A stretch of DNA of 64,000 nt from Trematomus loennbergii (taxonomy: Eukaryota > Chordata > Actinopteri > Perciformes > Nototheniidae), in the NCBI GenBank assembly GCA_012861695.1, contig JAAOOA010000060.1:17646472-17710471 (forward strand), in the 5' to 3' direction. Position 1 is the first letter of the stretch, and each line of letters begins with the position of its first letter. Below are positions 39,037-53,503 of the stretch, piece by piece. A program made the translations under genes and the position numbers. The notes below the pieces were generated by a model. It was not told the DNA's origin. It saw only the letters and a program-made list of their open reading frames with translations, and ran no database searches.

Positions 39037-42000
39037 TCATATCAATCCACAGAATTAAATCTGGTTAATGTATCGTCAGTTGTGGAAAACACATATTCGT
39101 TTCATCAATAGGAGGAACAATGGAATCAATTGTTTTGAATTTTGAATATTAATTATTGTATTTGTGGAGGCACAGAACTTTGGATTCATCATGGCTGAAC
39201 TGCCCCAGTAAATGAAAGAAAAAGACTGCCATACAAGGAAAAAAGTTAGAAGACGCTGGACGTCATAAAAATCAACAGAAGAACACAGAAAGGACTTAAA
39301 AACGGGAACAACGTATGGGCTCTAGCAGTATTTAAAGATGGTTAATGGGAAAGAAAATGTGAACAGACTTGGACAGTTACAAGGCAGAAAACCTTGATCA
39401 ATGATGCAATCATTTTAAGTCATGTTGCTGTCGCCGCATTTCCAGCCGTTGGTACGCAGTGGACCATTTTCTTCTTTGTGGAAGCTTAATAGCCTAATTG
39501 TTTCAGCAGTAGACATAGGCCCCTTTTTGTTAATATTTTTTTATCTCACAAATATATTATATATTTTTATCTCACAAACCTTTTGGTGAAATGCGTCACA
39601 TGAGAACTTTTTTCTTATGTTTTGCTTTTTTGTTTAGTTTATTATTGCCTGTTTGCCGCTTGTGTTTTTAAAATGTAAAATAAAACGTTTTTTTCTTTTC
39701 CCCTCTTGATTTCAATCAGTTTACTTTTTAAGCACTGACTGAATTGCTAAACACTCCAGCGACTGAGTTCTACTTAATTAATTTGCTTTAAAAGGCAACC
39801 TATATGGTGGAAAGTTTTCTGCTTCACTGTTCCTAAATACTTTGAGAACTTTAGATGTATAACTTGTATTTATGATCTTTCAATCCATAAAAAAGGTGAA
39901 CTAGCAAATAGAAAACTTGCAAAGTACCTATTGTTTTTTTTCCCGTCTCTACCTAATGACATGTCAACAACAATGTCGCAGTGGCAAAAAGGGCTTTAGC
40001 TTTTGATGGAGAGGTGCTCTAAACTTTCTCTTCCACCGATCCAACTAATCTGAAGTGAAATATGTTATATAAATCCTTCAGTATCTATATGAATAAGAAT
40101 TTGGCAGACTTATTTCTTCAAGATACGGGCTAAACACTTACCAAGGAGTGATCACAAATCTTCTTTAATCGAGGTCCCTTCTACAGAAGATTGCTTTGCC
40201 TTTCTCACAGCTGCCAGTCTTTTTCCCTTTTATAAAATACACCTAACTAAGTACACTGCTTCTCTTAAAACTCTCATCTTCTTTGACCTTTTGCATACAG
40301 GCCTTAAGTAGTTCTATCTTTTAAACATTTTTAGTTTTGCCACGAGAGAACGTGGCTTCAACAACAGAGCAGAAGTGCAATCACAGAAATAGCCTCTAGA
40401 TACTAAAGCAAAATTATATTTTAGCTGAGAGAGTGAGGCTTACATCCTTCCTGTCCCTATAGAACCTGCCAAGAAGCTTACCAAATAAAATATTTCCCTA
40501 TGGCCCATTTAGCACAACAGGGCTATATTGAACACAGTACAGTAGAGTAGAACATCTTGAGACGGGCAGTGAGGTCCTGTTTGTGAAGGAGGTAAACAAA
40601 ATAACGGGAACACATGTATACTATGATTAAATCCAATAATCCCTGACCATTCTGTAAACACTAACATTGTGCCGCACACAATAAAATTGTGATATATAGG
40701 TGTACTTTATTTTGACGGTGTGTACTCTTAGAAAGGTGTTTAACTCATGGTTATTGCTGGTATGTTAAAAAACCTTAATAATAATGGCTATAATAGTAAT
40801 AATAATATTAAATACTAATAATTGTAATTTGTTTATACATTACAATGGTATTGGTACGCATTTCCTGATATAAAGGGCGACAAAGTAATGATTATAATTT
40901 TATAAATATATTTAGGGTTATATGATCTCTCAGTAAAAAAACATCCAAGAGACTTGTTTAGAGTAAGTAGGAATATTGTTTAAATTATCATTTGTAATTA
41001 CTTTGATAATGAGGTTGGATGTGTCCAATTTCCATATATAAATCTTACTAAAGTTAGAGCAAACAAACTGTGGTTATATTGTTAAGAGTTAGGCAAATAA
41101 AACAATCAGTACTTTCCATCATGTGCCCTGAATGTTGGACATAGAGGTATATTGTCATTTATGAGTGACATTCTTGGGAGGACTGGGTTGGATGTTAATG
41201 CATTGCAAAGCACAACACTGCATGCTATTTGCGTGATTCGATTCAACCGCTGTACTTTACATTGTGTTTGAAAACTACAATGAGCCTGTAAATCAATGTT
41301 TTATCTGCTGTTAGGTGTTCATTATTTGTAGATATATAGCTTCCAACTCTACTGACAGATTTGATTGCAGCAATCAAAACATAGCTATCATTTTTTGTTT
41401 GGCCATTTCAATAAATGTTGTTGTGCATCAAACAAAGGTCAATATGAAATGATATATTGCAAACATATTGCAGTAGTAAGAATTGCCTCTGTTGTGGCTA
41501 TCTGCCATGTACCTCACACATAAACCTGGACCAGTGCTGTGGTGCAGGCAGGGGTTGGGGACTGTCATAAAAGAGATGAATGCGCTAAGCCCTGTGTTAG
41601 ATGGTGAGGCCATATCAGGCTACAATTTAAACCGTATCCCTGTGTGACATATCCAGCTCCTATCTCAGCCGCTGGAGGCCCTAACATTTGACAGGAGTTG
41701 TTTGTCAGTCCCAAGCTAATGAGATTGGATCTGTCCACTGGTTCACTCGAGTAGCACACTGGTAAAGGACTGTAAACATCCTTCATCTTTTCTGGGATCG
41801 TTCGGGAGATACATGGTCTACATAGAGAAAACGCTGAAAATATTGTTGTTCTGTTTTACAACTAGGGAGAGAAAATAAAACCAGCTGTGTTTTTTCGAAT
41901 TAACCACATTTTGTTTCCTTTCATATGAAATATTGACCTACTGAGATATTGTCACTATTTAAATTAATGAACACAATACAGTCACTATATCCAATCATCA

Positions 42001-42541
42001 AATTCCGGCCAAAGGACTGTTATTTTCCGTTGTCCTGTTTTCTTTTAAATGTAAAATAAATATAAAATGAAAAGATACTAAATGTAAAGACTGTTTACTG
42101 TTTGAAGGCTGTTTACAGTACAAGTAATTTTCTAAACTAACTAAACTGTTTGTGCGGTTATGCTTTTCAACTTACTCCGTAATTTTGCTTCTACTTTAAT
42201 TAAGTATAGGCTATGAAGTTAAATGGTTTATTTGTTTGATTAATGTTAATTTCCTTTTTTTGTGTGCTCTATTCTACAGACGTATTACAAACACTACTCA
42301 TCCTACTGTTTTACATCGCTTGAAAAAGGGGGGAATATTTGCAAGTCGCACTGGTGCTTCTAGCTATTTAAATAGTTAGTATTGTCTCCAAGAAACGGGA
42401 ACAAAAAGGCCCTAAATGATCACAGTCTGGAGTCCTGTTTGAGTTAAGTTTGCTAAAATCTACTGTTCCTGCTGCTTTCTCTTTGAAGAGTTAGGTCTTA
42501 ATTGGAAATAAATGGGCTAGGGGCTGAGTTCCACAGACCGT
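39037..42541. other. AT-rich non-coding DNA
   Basis: About 3.5 kb with no recognised repeat or exon. Contains an AAT-rich patch at 40785-40825. Confidence 0.45.
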
Positions 42542-42547
42542 TTAAGG

Positions 42548-43023
42548 CAACACATTCTCACTCCCAACTCGGCCATGTTGACGTTATGTCAGGGTCCCTG
42601 TCGTCACTTTCCAACGCAAGGGGGGGCCCTTTAGCGTCCAGTTTCAACTATCAGGGAGTCCCATTGACTTGCATAGAGCTCCCTGAACGTTGGTAATAGA
42701 AATGCTCTCCGCAGATCCATTCTCACAGCGTTTATCAACCTTTTTCTAACTCAATATCAAGCCAAACTTATTGTTTTTACTTCTTTATTTTAATTGTATA
42801 ATTTCGGATTTTTGTTGCTGTCAGTTAGGGGGAGAGTCGGGGCTCAGAATACTGAAATCTGTATTGTTTCATCCTTTTTTCCTTCTAATTTTGTATTCTT
42901 TTCTAAACCACACACTGTTATTTACTCAACAATAAGACACAATTATCCTTGTGTTTATTTATTTGTTTGATTGTATAATGTCGGACTTTTGCAGTCCGTC
43001 ATGACCGAGGGTCGGAGCAGCTC
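42548..43023 (+). repeat. Left long terminal inverted repeat
   Basis: Pairs with 44588-45073. The inner limit is where gtcggagcagctca stops matching. Confidence 0.88.
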
Positions 43024-44259
43024 ATTCGAACACAGGAAGCTGTATTTTCAAAATAAGAGTTCATTTTAATATTATGTTTGATAATATATGTTTTATTAAC
43101 TAGACCACTGAGTCATTTTAAGACCATATTTTCTGTCGGTTTGGTGTTACGAATATAAAAACAATATATGTGTGGATAACAAAATACATCCATCATAAAC
43201 TAAACTGGAAACAGCAGTATATTTTATTGTGTTAACACTGTAAACCTGAGTGCTTTAACCGCCCCGTCACTGTTATTGAATTTTTTTGTTGATACGTTAT
43301 ATTTGATGAAAAGTACATACAAAATAGGGGGAAAGTAGAGGGTCAATGATAGAAATATAGAATAGAAAATATCAAGAAGATACTGTAGGTGATCTCTACA
43401 ATAAAACCGTTTCGTGCCGGATGTACAAAGATATTAATAGGAGGATGTGCAAAACAGACAAACTAATTAGGCTTTATTCAAACATTAAAGAATACTTTAG
43501 GTTAAGGTTCTTTTAAATAAGAAAAAAGCTTTGGGGGTATCTACAGATAAATGTTAAGCCTGACAAAGTACGTCTAATATATTGCATAATTTGTTTTGGG
43601 ACTTGACAATCAACTTTCCTGCAATGTTAACTATGTTGAAGCACTTATTTTAACTGATATTATACATATTTATTAAACTCTTATAAGATGTATGTAGATA
43701 GTATAAGAAATGTGCAGAATATGACAGTTTAATGGTGGAGGTACACACATTGATAGATGTCTTGTAATGCACTGTTGAGGAACCTGCGACCCAAGTTTTT
43801 CATCTCCGACCTTGTCAGGTATTGAACATTCAATAAATAAAGAACACAGAATTATTCAATATAAAACACAGAATTTGTGTGATTATACTAAATGATTTAC
43901 AAATAAACACCACTGCATATTTACAACATGCTGCTGTAACGAAAACATTTCCAACTTGGGATCAATAAAGTATATCTTATTATCTTAAGATGATCGATGG
44001 CTACTGCCATATTTGCAAAATGTGCCTCTGAACCTTGACAAGTGCATGTTTCAGGCTTATCAATTAACAACAGGAGGGGTCACAGACATAAGACCAGCTG
44101 TTAAATAAAGCTCTTCTGACCTTAGCTGTCATGTGGGTATATTAATGCTGCCCATTATGGACACAAGCAATTTTCACCCATTTATTAATTATATGTTTTA
44201 AATTTGAGTGTTTCCTATCCCCTAAACCTCCAGGGATGTACACAGTTTAATACTGGCAA

Positions 44260-44580
44260 CTTCTTATTATGGGAAATACGAAAACGTCTTTTAAAACTAC
44301 AATTCCCAGTAGAGACGTGCCATAGAACATGTTGCGAAACACACAATAGCCAGCATGTGTAGTTCTGGGGACGGGGTGGGGGGGGGGTGGACCCGTTCAA
44401 TCCAGTTTTGGATAGTCTGCCGTGGTTCCATCCCATTTCAAAGTGCTGTTTGACGCTCGGCGTAACCCTCGGCGCACTGCCACTCAAACATCCAATCACA
44501 GAGCTTGAGGACTAATCACGGGGTTTGTCAAGCGAAGCGGAGAGAATACTTACTTCCGGGTGTAAAATTCTCTAAAGCAA
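44260..44580. promoter_or_regulatory. Candidate promoter block inside the long-TIR element
   Basis: actacaattcccag at 44296-44309 is a strong match to the SBS motif bound by ZNF143/THAP11. A second ACTACA-type word occurs about 55 bp away on the other strand (gcatgtgtagttctgggg). Nearby are a CCAAT in atccaatcac and an ETS-type acttccggg close to the right arm. The block is CpG-containing in otherwise AT-rich DNA. Together these look like a bidirectional promoter, perhaps the original transposase promoter. No ORF remains downstream. Confidence 0.35.
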
Positions 44581-44587
44581 CTACTAT

Positions 44588-45073
44588 GAGCTGCTCCGAC
44601 CCTCGGTCCTGACGGACTCCAACTTGTGTTTATTAATCAAACAAATAAATAAACACAAGGATAATTGTGTCTTATTGTTGAGTAAATAACAGTGTGTTTT
44701 AGAAAAGAATACAAAATTAGAAGGAAAAAACGATGAAACAATACAGATTTCAGTATTCTGAGCCCCTACTCTCCCCCTAACTGACAGCAACAAAAGTCGA
44801 AATTATTCAATTAAAATAAAGAAGTAAAAACAATAAGTTGGCTTGATATTGAGTAAAAAAGGTTGATAAACGCTGTGAGAATGGGTCTGCGGAGAGCATT
44901 TCGCCGCGATCCCAACTCGTCTATTACCAACGTTCAGGGAGCTCTATGCAAGTCAATGGGACTCCCTGATAGTTGAAACTCGACGCTAAAGGGCCCCCCC
45001 TTGCGTTGGAAAGTGACGACAGGGACCCTGACATAACGTCAACATAGGCCGAGTTGGGAGTGAGAATGTGTTG
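44588..45073 (-). repeat. Right long terminal inverted repeat
   Basis: Reverse complement of 42548-43023 with scattered substitutions and small indels. The largest difference is near the inner edge (around 44610-44640), where the left arm has extra bases. Confidence 0.88.
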
Positions 45074-45079
45074 TTAAGG

Positions 45080-47664
45080 AAGACAAAGTGTTTGGAGGCA
45101 GATTGTTGATTTTGGTTGAATGACCAACTTATAGAATGATGTATATTCATTTCTTAAGCAGCAGCTCACTTGCATGTAGACATATTAAAAGACATCTGCT
45201 TCCGATGATCACAGAGCCTCAGCAGCACTGCCCTTTAGTTTAACGTAATGCTAAATTGTGTAACTCTAAGCTCTTTACCTGAACAACAGAAGTCTAAAGA
45301 GAGACAGATTAACTTGCCGTGCCAAACCAAGATAGAACAACTTGACACAATAGCAATAGGGTAAAGAGGGTTGAGCTCAGTCCCTCAGTGCTCTTTAACA
45401 CCGCCTGCACCCTGCTGGATTTATCAGATGTCATGCTGCCTTTTCACCATGTCCCAGCAGCTCTTGTCACGCCAAAATGTCTTCCCCTAACCATTAATCT
45501 CACTGTAATGACAATGAAAATGCTTTACCCTTCTCTCAGTCGGCTCATAGTTTCCTCCATGACCAGTGCCCTCCCTCCACCCTTGCACTTTAGAGTCTTT
45601 TACACTGTAGACATTGGTGATAAGGTCTAAATATCTGACGCAATTTTATTTGTTATCTTCCCCCGAGGGCTCTTTGTCAGCTTCTTATCAGAATGTCAGG
45701 CTTCTGCTTGAGTAAGTAAACAAATGTGCAGCAGCAGAAATGATGTATCGGAGATATGCCACCGTTTGGGGATGAGCTGTCAGTCGCTCTGTTGAGCTAA
45801 TGATCACTGTTGGGTGCCGTGGGAATTGAAGGTCTCTAATTCAGGCCACATTTTTTCATCTCTTCGTGTTGTGGTCTCATTCATGCATTTGCTGTTTGAT
45901 TCTGGATGTCTAGATTCTTGCTTGTGCGTCTGTAGTCAGAGTCCCAGTAGCTTCGTGGTTTGTGAGGTTTGTTAGTCTGTCCCGCAACTGACGTTATTAT
46001 CGTTATTTCACTTTTACTAAGCCCATGATGCAGCTCCAAAATGCTGATATCATTGCATTAACATAACCAAAATATTCTAATACTGCTTTAGTCTCTATGA
46101 ATGTATATTACGTTGATACAGATGAAATATCCAGTTGGTCTATGTTTTGCAGACAAGTTTATTAAGATTTAAGTGGATTTGTCTTGAAAGTTACATTAGA
46201 AAATGTACTGTTTTTGATTATACTGCATGTTCTAATATGGCTAGCATTCCTTTTCTCTCACGTATTTGCAGTTGCAACGCAGTAGTATGAAAATGTAATT
46301 TGTTTTAAATGTATTAATTAACCAACTCATTGTTTAAGCACTAAATGTAATTCCTACAGCCTCTACAAATGTTAAAAGTCCGTCTATTCATTTCATTTAA
46401 TGCCTGAACTCTCTTGTTTGCAAACCAGATTCCCAAAAAAATATCTAATTTTTATTTATTGTACAGAAAAGACATTTGCAGTATTACACCATAATGTCAG
46501 TGAGACCTAAGGCTGCATTCGGTCTGCCCCCAACATACTAACAACATCAAGAACATATTGCAAGACCAAAGAGTACACTGTATATCAGGTGTTTGAGCGT
46601 TTATCGGTCACCAGTAAATATATCACATTAACTAGATCAATAAAAATGTCCCTGCATGATGTAAATGATGGAAGCCGGGAAAAATGGTGCAGTTTGTCAA
46701 CAGCCAGGACAGGCGTTGTAAATCACCACATCCATGTTGTTTACACATCAAAGGATAAGAGTAATCCATGAGTTTAAACTTTGTATGTGTATCTATGTAT
46801 ATATGTTTTTCACATGCATGCAGTACCTTTGATCTTTTTTTATTAACCAATTGTCCATTGTGTGTTGGACTGAGTTTTAACTCCAGACTATTGTTCAACT
46901 TTTCCAACATTAGAATTGAATGTTGTCTGTTTAATCGCAACCTCCTGATAGTAAACTCAGACATGTCCAATGGCCTGATTCGTCTCATTTAACAGATGTT
47001 GGCCGTTAATAATAATCATCCAATTGGCTACAGTACGTTTTTGCCATTTCCCCCCCCTCTGGCTCTGTGCTGTATTACCTCTTTCAAAGTCCCCCTACAA
47101 CACTTAATAACCAGAATGAAGCCAGCTATCCAATTAGCCTTAGAATGCTGCTGAGTTAATGATGGGGAAACTGCAAGGAGGAGTTATATTGAGGCCTCTT
47201 CAAGGACTATATAAATCATTCATCTGTTAACATGAAACTGCACTATTTCAGAGCAACATTGTCGCTGAATCATGGGCTCAGCGCCGTTACTGATCGAATC
47301 AAAAATGTGTGCGCGTAGACCATTCTTTCTGCTGTCACTGCATAAACAAAGCTCGGATAAGGCTTCTGCTGAGCACGACTGGCGTGACCTTTAGCCTTAT
47401 ACTTCCCCCATCTCAACTTTTTTATTACTGTTTCAATAATTATAATGTTCCAGATGGAAGCGAGAGGATAATGTTACATGAACGGAGGAGGCTTTTGGAA
47501 TATCTGCCTGTATTTCTTCCAGCTTTTTTGTGATCTGTACCAACCCAGGATGGTGCAGGAGGTGAAGAGAAAGAGGCAAAGTGGTGTGAGTTCAAATTAA
47601 CATGGTCATGCATGTGTTAGAAAATCAACGGGAAGCTAGTTATTTTATATAGCCCACTGTGACT
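45080..47664. other. Non-coding DNA, possible conserved elements
   Basis: No TE ends recognised. 45380-45950 and 47100-47560 are GC-balanced and contain homeodomain-type words (gttaatgatgggga, gagctaatgatcac). They are candidates for conserved non-coding elements but cannot be verified here. Confidence 0.3.
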
Positions 47665-48825
47665 CAGGCCTCCTTCACACGGGAACGTTTGCGTTTATGC
47701 ACAGTATGCGTATTCAAAAAAGTCTTCCGTTCACATGCATTCGTTTCATTTAACGTGTCTGTTCAAACGAGACCGCTTGAAACGCTGTAGTACATATGCC
47801 GGGACTGTAAGTGGCGCTGTAACTTCCGCCAAAATACACCAAAAGCAGCGAAGAAGAGCAGCCTGGAGCAGCCCCGCAGCAATGTTGCCATGGCTACCCT
47901 TCTGTTTATGCCCCGCGGTGTATTTAGCAACATGTAGTTCATGTAATTCTCCATGTCCACTTGTTGCTGATGGTTGTGGTAGAGGAGCTGTAGATTTTGC
48001 ACTAATATCTGTAGCATGGTCAGTAGCAGTAGCACTAGCAGTAGCTACTGACAGGAGGAAGTGTGTGTGGCGATTGCTGGTATTCAGCGGGATATAGTAA
48101 TTTCCTCAGCATATGGATAAATGCAACGGGGAAGTTAACTGAAAGAAACCGAATCTGTGGATATTGCATCGACCGACCAAGAAGCACGTCTCCGTGGAGA
48201 GGACGCGCTCAGAAAGAGAGATATTCTCTACAAACACCGGGTGAGATCGCTCCTCTGGGACACGCCGGTCCTCTGCCTACAAACATTTCTCTTTTTGCCG
48301 CCGACGGGCGCAGGAGCAATGAACAATAATGGCCTGGATTAGGCAGTAAAGACAAGTTTGGTGTATCGTAGAGCGGACTTTTAATTTTGTTTGTGTTGTT
48401 TGGCTGGAAAATTGTCAATATAATAGATCAATGCATGAAATCTGACTCTGTTATTTTGTTTAAGGAGTATTGGGCGTTAACAATTCTGGTTTGCCTTTTA
48501 TAATATTATTTCATTCAAGAACCCCTTGTGCGTTTAATTAACACAGCTATTTTTGATAGTTGCTACAGCAGTGAGCAGGAGAGGTGGGGAGAGGCGGGGC
48601 TATCGTTATTTTTTCAGGAAATATTCGTATAGAGGTGATTACACGGACTCGGTTGACCCCCCAGAGCGTTTAGTTTGCAAATCTATCCACCTTGGGACCC
48701 GTTATCGTTTGTGGGTCAGTTTCTATCGGCCTCGTGTAAATAATAGGGCTATACGCACGCGAAACTATGCAGATACAAGCAGTTTTCTCCTCGTGTAAAC
48801 GGCGCCTCAGAGTGATGGAGGCTGT
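47665..48825. mobile_element. CpG-rich TIR-like element (unclassified)
   Basis: The left edge tcaggcctccttcacacggg and the right edge, read inward, tgaggcgccgtttacacgag are similar imperfect inverted termini of about 22 bp. The GGCGCCGTTTACACG type of end is common in fish DNA transposons. The interior is CpG-rich with several 60-120-residue frames on both strands but no transposase motif I can name. A module at 47778-47825 is shared, inverted, with the TTAA MITE at 9083-9125. Target duplication is not clear. A CpG-island promoter is an alternative reading. Confidence 0.45.
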
Positions 48826-51318
<2,493 letters not shown>

Positions 51319-51322
51319 TTAA

Positions 51323-51745
51323 GTGGACCTATCATGCTATATTTGAATAATATATTGTAGGGCCATACCTATATAAAACATGTCTGCGAAGTCTTTTTTT
51401 CAAAATACCAAACAGATCATGCATTTTAGCCATGCCTCATTTCGCTCTATTTGCTCTTTCCAGCCCTGTTTTAGCAGGGGGCTGATTCTGTGATGTAGCT
51501 TTAATGCAAATGAGCTGCAGCTGACCACGCCCCCCTGCAGGAGAGGGGAGCATGCTTTGAGATCAGCTGCTGGGCTGTCAGAAGAGGGGGAGAAAAAGAG
51601 ATCTCCGTCCTCTGTGTTTTATTCTTATATGATTATATAGAGTCATTATTCATTTGTTTTAAAGCTCAATAAATAACAAAGAAGACCTTTGACCGGCACT
51701 TTTCCAATTTTGTCCGGAAGATTTTAACTTTAACGGACATGTTGA
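51323..51745. mobile_element. TTAA MITE, left end plus internal GC segment, right end missing
   Basis: TTAA at 51319-51322, then GTGGACCTATCATGC. Follows 8595-9402 closely through aaataccaaacagatcatgc, gaccacgcccccctgcagga, gggctgtcagaagagggg and gaagacctttgaccggcact, to a tgttgaccggcgaaa near 51745. It keeps an extra 51-bp-scale segment (gatgtagctttaatgcaaat) that the 8.6-kb copy lacks. The right part and terminus are absent. Confidence 0.8.
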
Positions 51746-52085
51746 CCGGCGAAAAAAAAAATCGAACTGAAACTCTGCGCACGGTCCCCTCCTCGTTCCT
51801 TGGAAGAGGCGGAGAGGTGGGTGTTTGTCATCTGCTGGTGGACTACCGGAGAGAATTACAGTGCTTGCCTCGACGGGGAGGGATTGCATTGAATTACAGC
51901 AGCAGGAGGCGCAAACGCTAACGGCTGATGTTTGGTTTTGTGGTTCGCATTAAAGATGACGTCACGGCAGTTTTTCGCCCAGCTGCTAAACTGTAATGGA
52001 AACGCAGCATAAAGTGAGCCTGGCCTACCAAGGCCTAACCATACCGTACTAAGCCGTGCTAGGTCCTGCAGTGGAAAAGCACCAT
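51746..52085. mobile_element. Unclassified repeat with MITE-like end
   Basis: The last 110 bp (aactgtaatggaaacgcagc, then aaggcctaaccataccgtac, then gtcctgcagtggaaaagcac) resemble the ends of a fish MITE family recognised by CAGTGGAAA-type termini and TACCGTACTA-type words. Its other end is not identifiable. It abuts the LINE. Confidence 0.4.
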
Positions 52086-52121
52086 AAAAGGCTCTGTAGG
52101 TATAGAGATGCGCCGGTGAAG

Positions 52122-52793
52122 ATGGCCGCATCGTCTTTGTGCTCCTCTCCAACTTTGCCCATTTTCGTATTTTGTACATATTTATTTTACTTTTGCCGTT
52201 TTACTTTTAACATGGTTCGCAACATGCTAGCCGACCGCACCTACTCTGCCATACAATATAGCAGAGAGGAACTTCTTCAATTGCGAAACTTCGTGGACAA
52301 AAATAACCCTCCGACAGACAATGGAGATTCACCATGGCTACCTGTTGCTGTTCTACCTGAGAGACGCAAGAAGAAAACAAAACGTGGGTGCCGGGCCGGG
52401 CTGCTGGTCAGACTGAGGAAACGAGAGAATCGACCCCCTCTTCCGAGTATTTTTCTGGCTAATGTTCAATCCATTGAAAATAAGCTAGATGAACTCAGAA
52501 GCCGGATTGCTTTTCAACGGGACATTAAGAACTGTAACGTGTTAATTCTCACTGAGACTTGGCTCAACCCCGCTATCCCGGACTCCGCCATTGTCCCTGA
52601 TGGATTCTCTATTTTTCGTCAGGACCGGACTGCAAACTCGGGGAAAAGTAAGGGAGGCGGTGTGTGTGTAATGACTAACACACAACTGGTGCTCAGATGT
52701 GAAGATTATTTCATCGGACTGTTCCGCACATCTAGAGCACCTCATGATCTCATCGGGCCTTCCATCTGCCGAGGGAATTCACATCTGTTGTGA
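52122..52793 (+). pseudogene. LINE endonuclease, N-terminal part
   Basis: The leader (MAASSLCSSPTLPIF) is followed by a basic stretch (RRKKKTKRGCRAG). The start of an exonuclease/endonuclease/phosphatase fold is readable: IFLANVQSIENKLDELRSRI, then VLILTETWLNPAIPDS (Asn and Glu metal-site residues) and GGGVCVMTN. The reading is lost near 52745; downstream residues of this frame (HDLIGPSICRGNSHLL) are off-frame. Initiation might instead be at 52212 (MVRNMLADRTYS). Confidence 0.85.
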
Positions 52794-53503
52794 TAACAGC
52801 AGTGTATGTCCCCCCGCAGCCACTCGCCGACAACAACACGGCACTCGATCAGCTGTTTGGGATTATTGATAAAACCGAGACTTCACGGCCAGATGCGGCG
52901 TTCGTTGTGGCCGGAGATTTCAACACCGCCAACATGAAGAAGGTTTTGCCAAAATATTACCAACACATCAACTGCCCGACGCGCGGGGGAAACATATTAG
53001 ACCATGTTTATTCCCCTTTCCGGAATGGATATAAGGCTCTCCCTCGCCCTCCCTTCGGCAAATCAGACCATATCTCACTACTGTTGTTGCCTGCGTACAA
53101 GCAGAAACTTAAAAGGGACAGACCGATTACAAAGACAGTACAGCGATGGAGCGAGGAGTCAGATTCAGCACTGCAGGATTGCTTTGCATCTACGGATTGG
53201 AGTGTGTTTGAGGACAATAACATCAACACACACACGGACACTGTCATCTGCTACATTGGGAAATGCATCGATGACGTGGTACCGAAGGTTTCTGTACGGA
53301 CATTCCCAAATCAAAAGCCCTGGATAAACTCCGATGTGCGCGGCAAGCTGAAAGCGCGCACTATCGCGCACAGAGCGGGGGACGGTACAGGAAGTCTAGG
53401 TATGATCTCCGGAGAGCAATTAAAAATGCAAAGAGACAGTACAAAGAGAAGGTGGAATCTGACTTCAAAGGCTGTAACACTAGGAATATGTGGGCGGGAC
53501 TAA
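52758..53503 (+). pseudogene. LINE endonuclease, C-terminal part
   Basis: In the next frame the fold resumes: FHLPREFTSVVITAVYVPPQ, then AAFVVAGDFNTANMKKVLP (the GDFN active-site motif) and SDHISLLLLP (the terminal SDH). Continues through KPWINSDVRGKLKAR, a conserved linker start, before a frame loss near 53400. Catalytic residues look intact; only the reading frame is broken. Confidence 0.87.

Larger units (their letters stand above)
42548..45073. mobile_element. DNA transposon with ~480-bp terminal inverted repeats
   Basis: The left arm is 42548-43023 and the right arm 44588-45073, about 480 bp each and nearly identical in inverse order. They share CAACACATTCTCACTCCCAA at the tip, GACAGGGACCCTGACATAAC, and CTCCCTGAACGTTGGTAATAG-type sequence further in. 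Both sides are followed by TTAAGG (42542-42547 and 45074-45079), giving a 6-bp direct duplication, or TTAA plus two matching bases. The 1.56-kb interior has no transposase frame. It holds a retroposon-tail-like stretch (ttgggatcaataaagtatat near 43958) and a CpG-containing promoter-like block. Superfamily unassigned: a TTAA target would suggest Kolobok, a 6-bp duplication something else. Confidence 0.88.
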
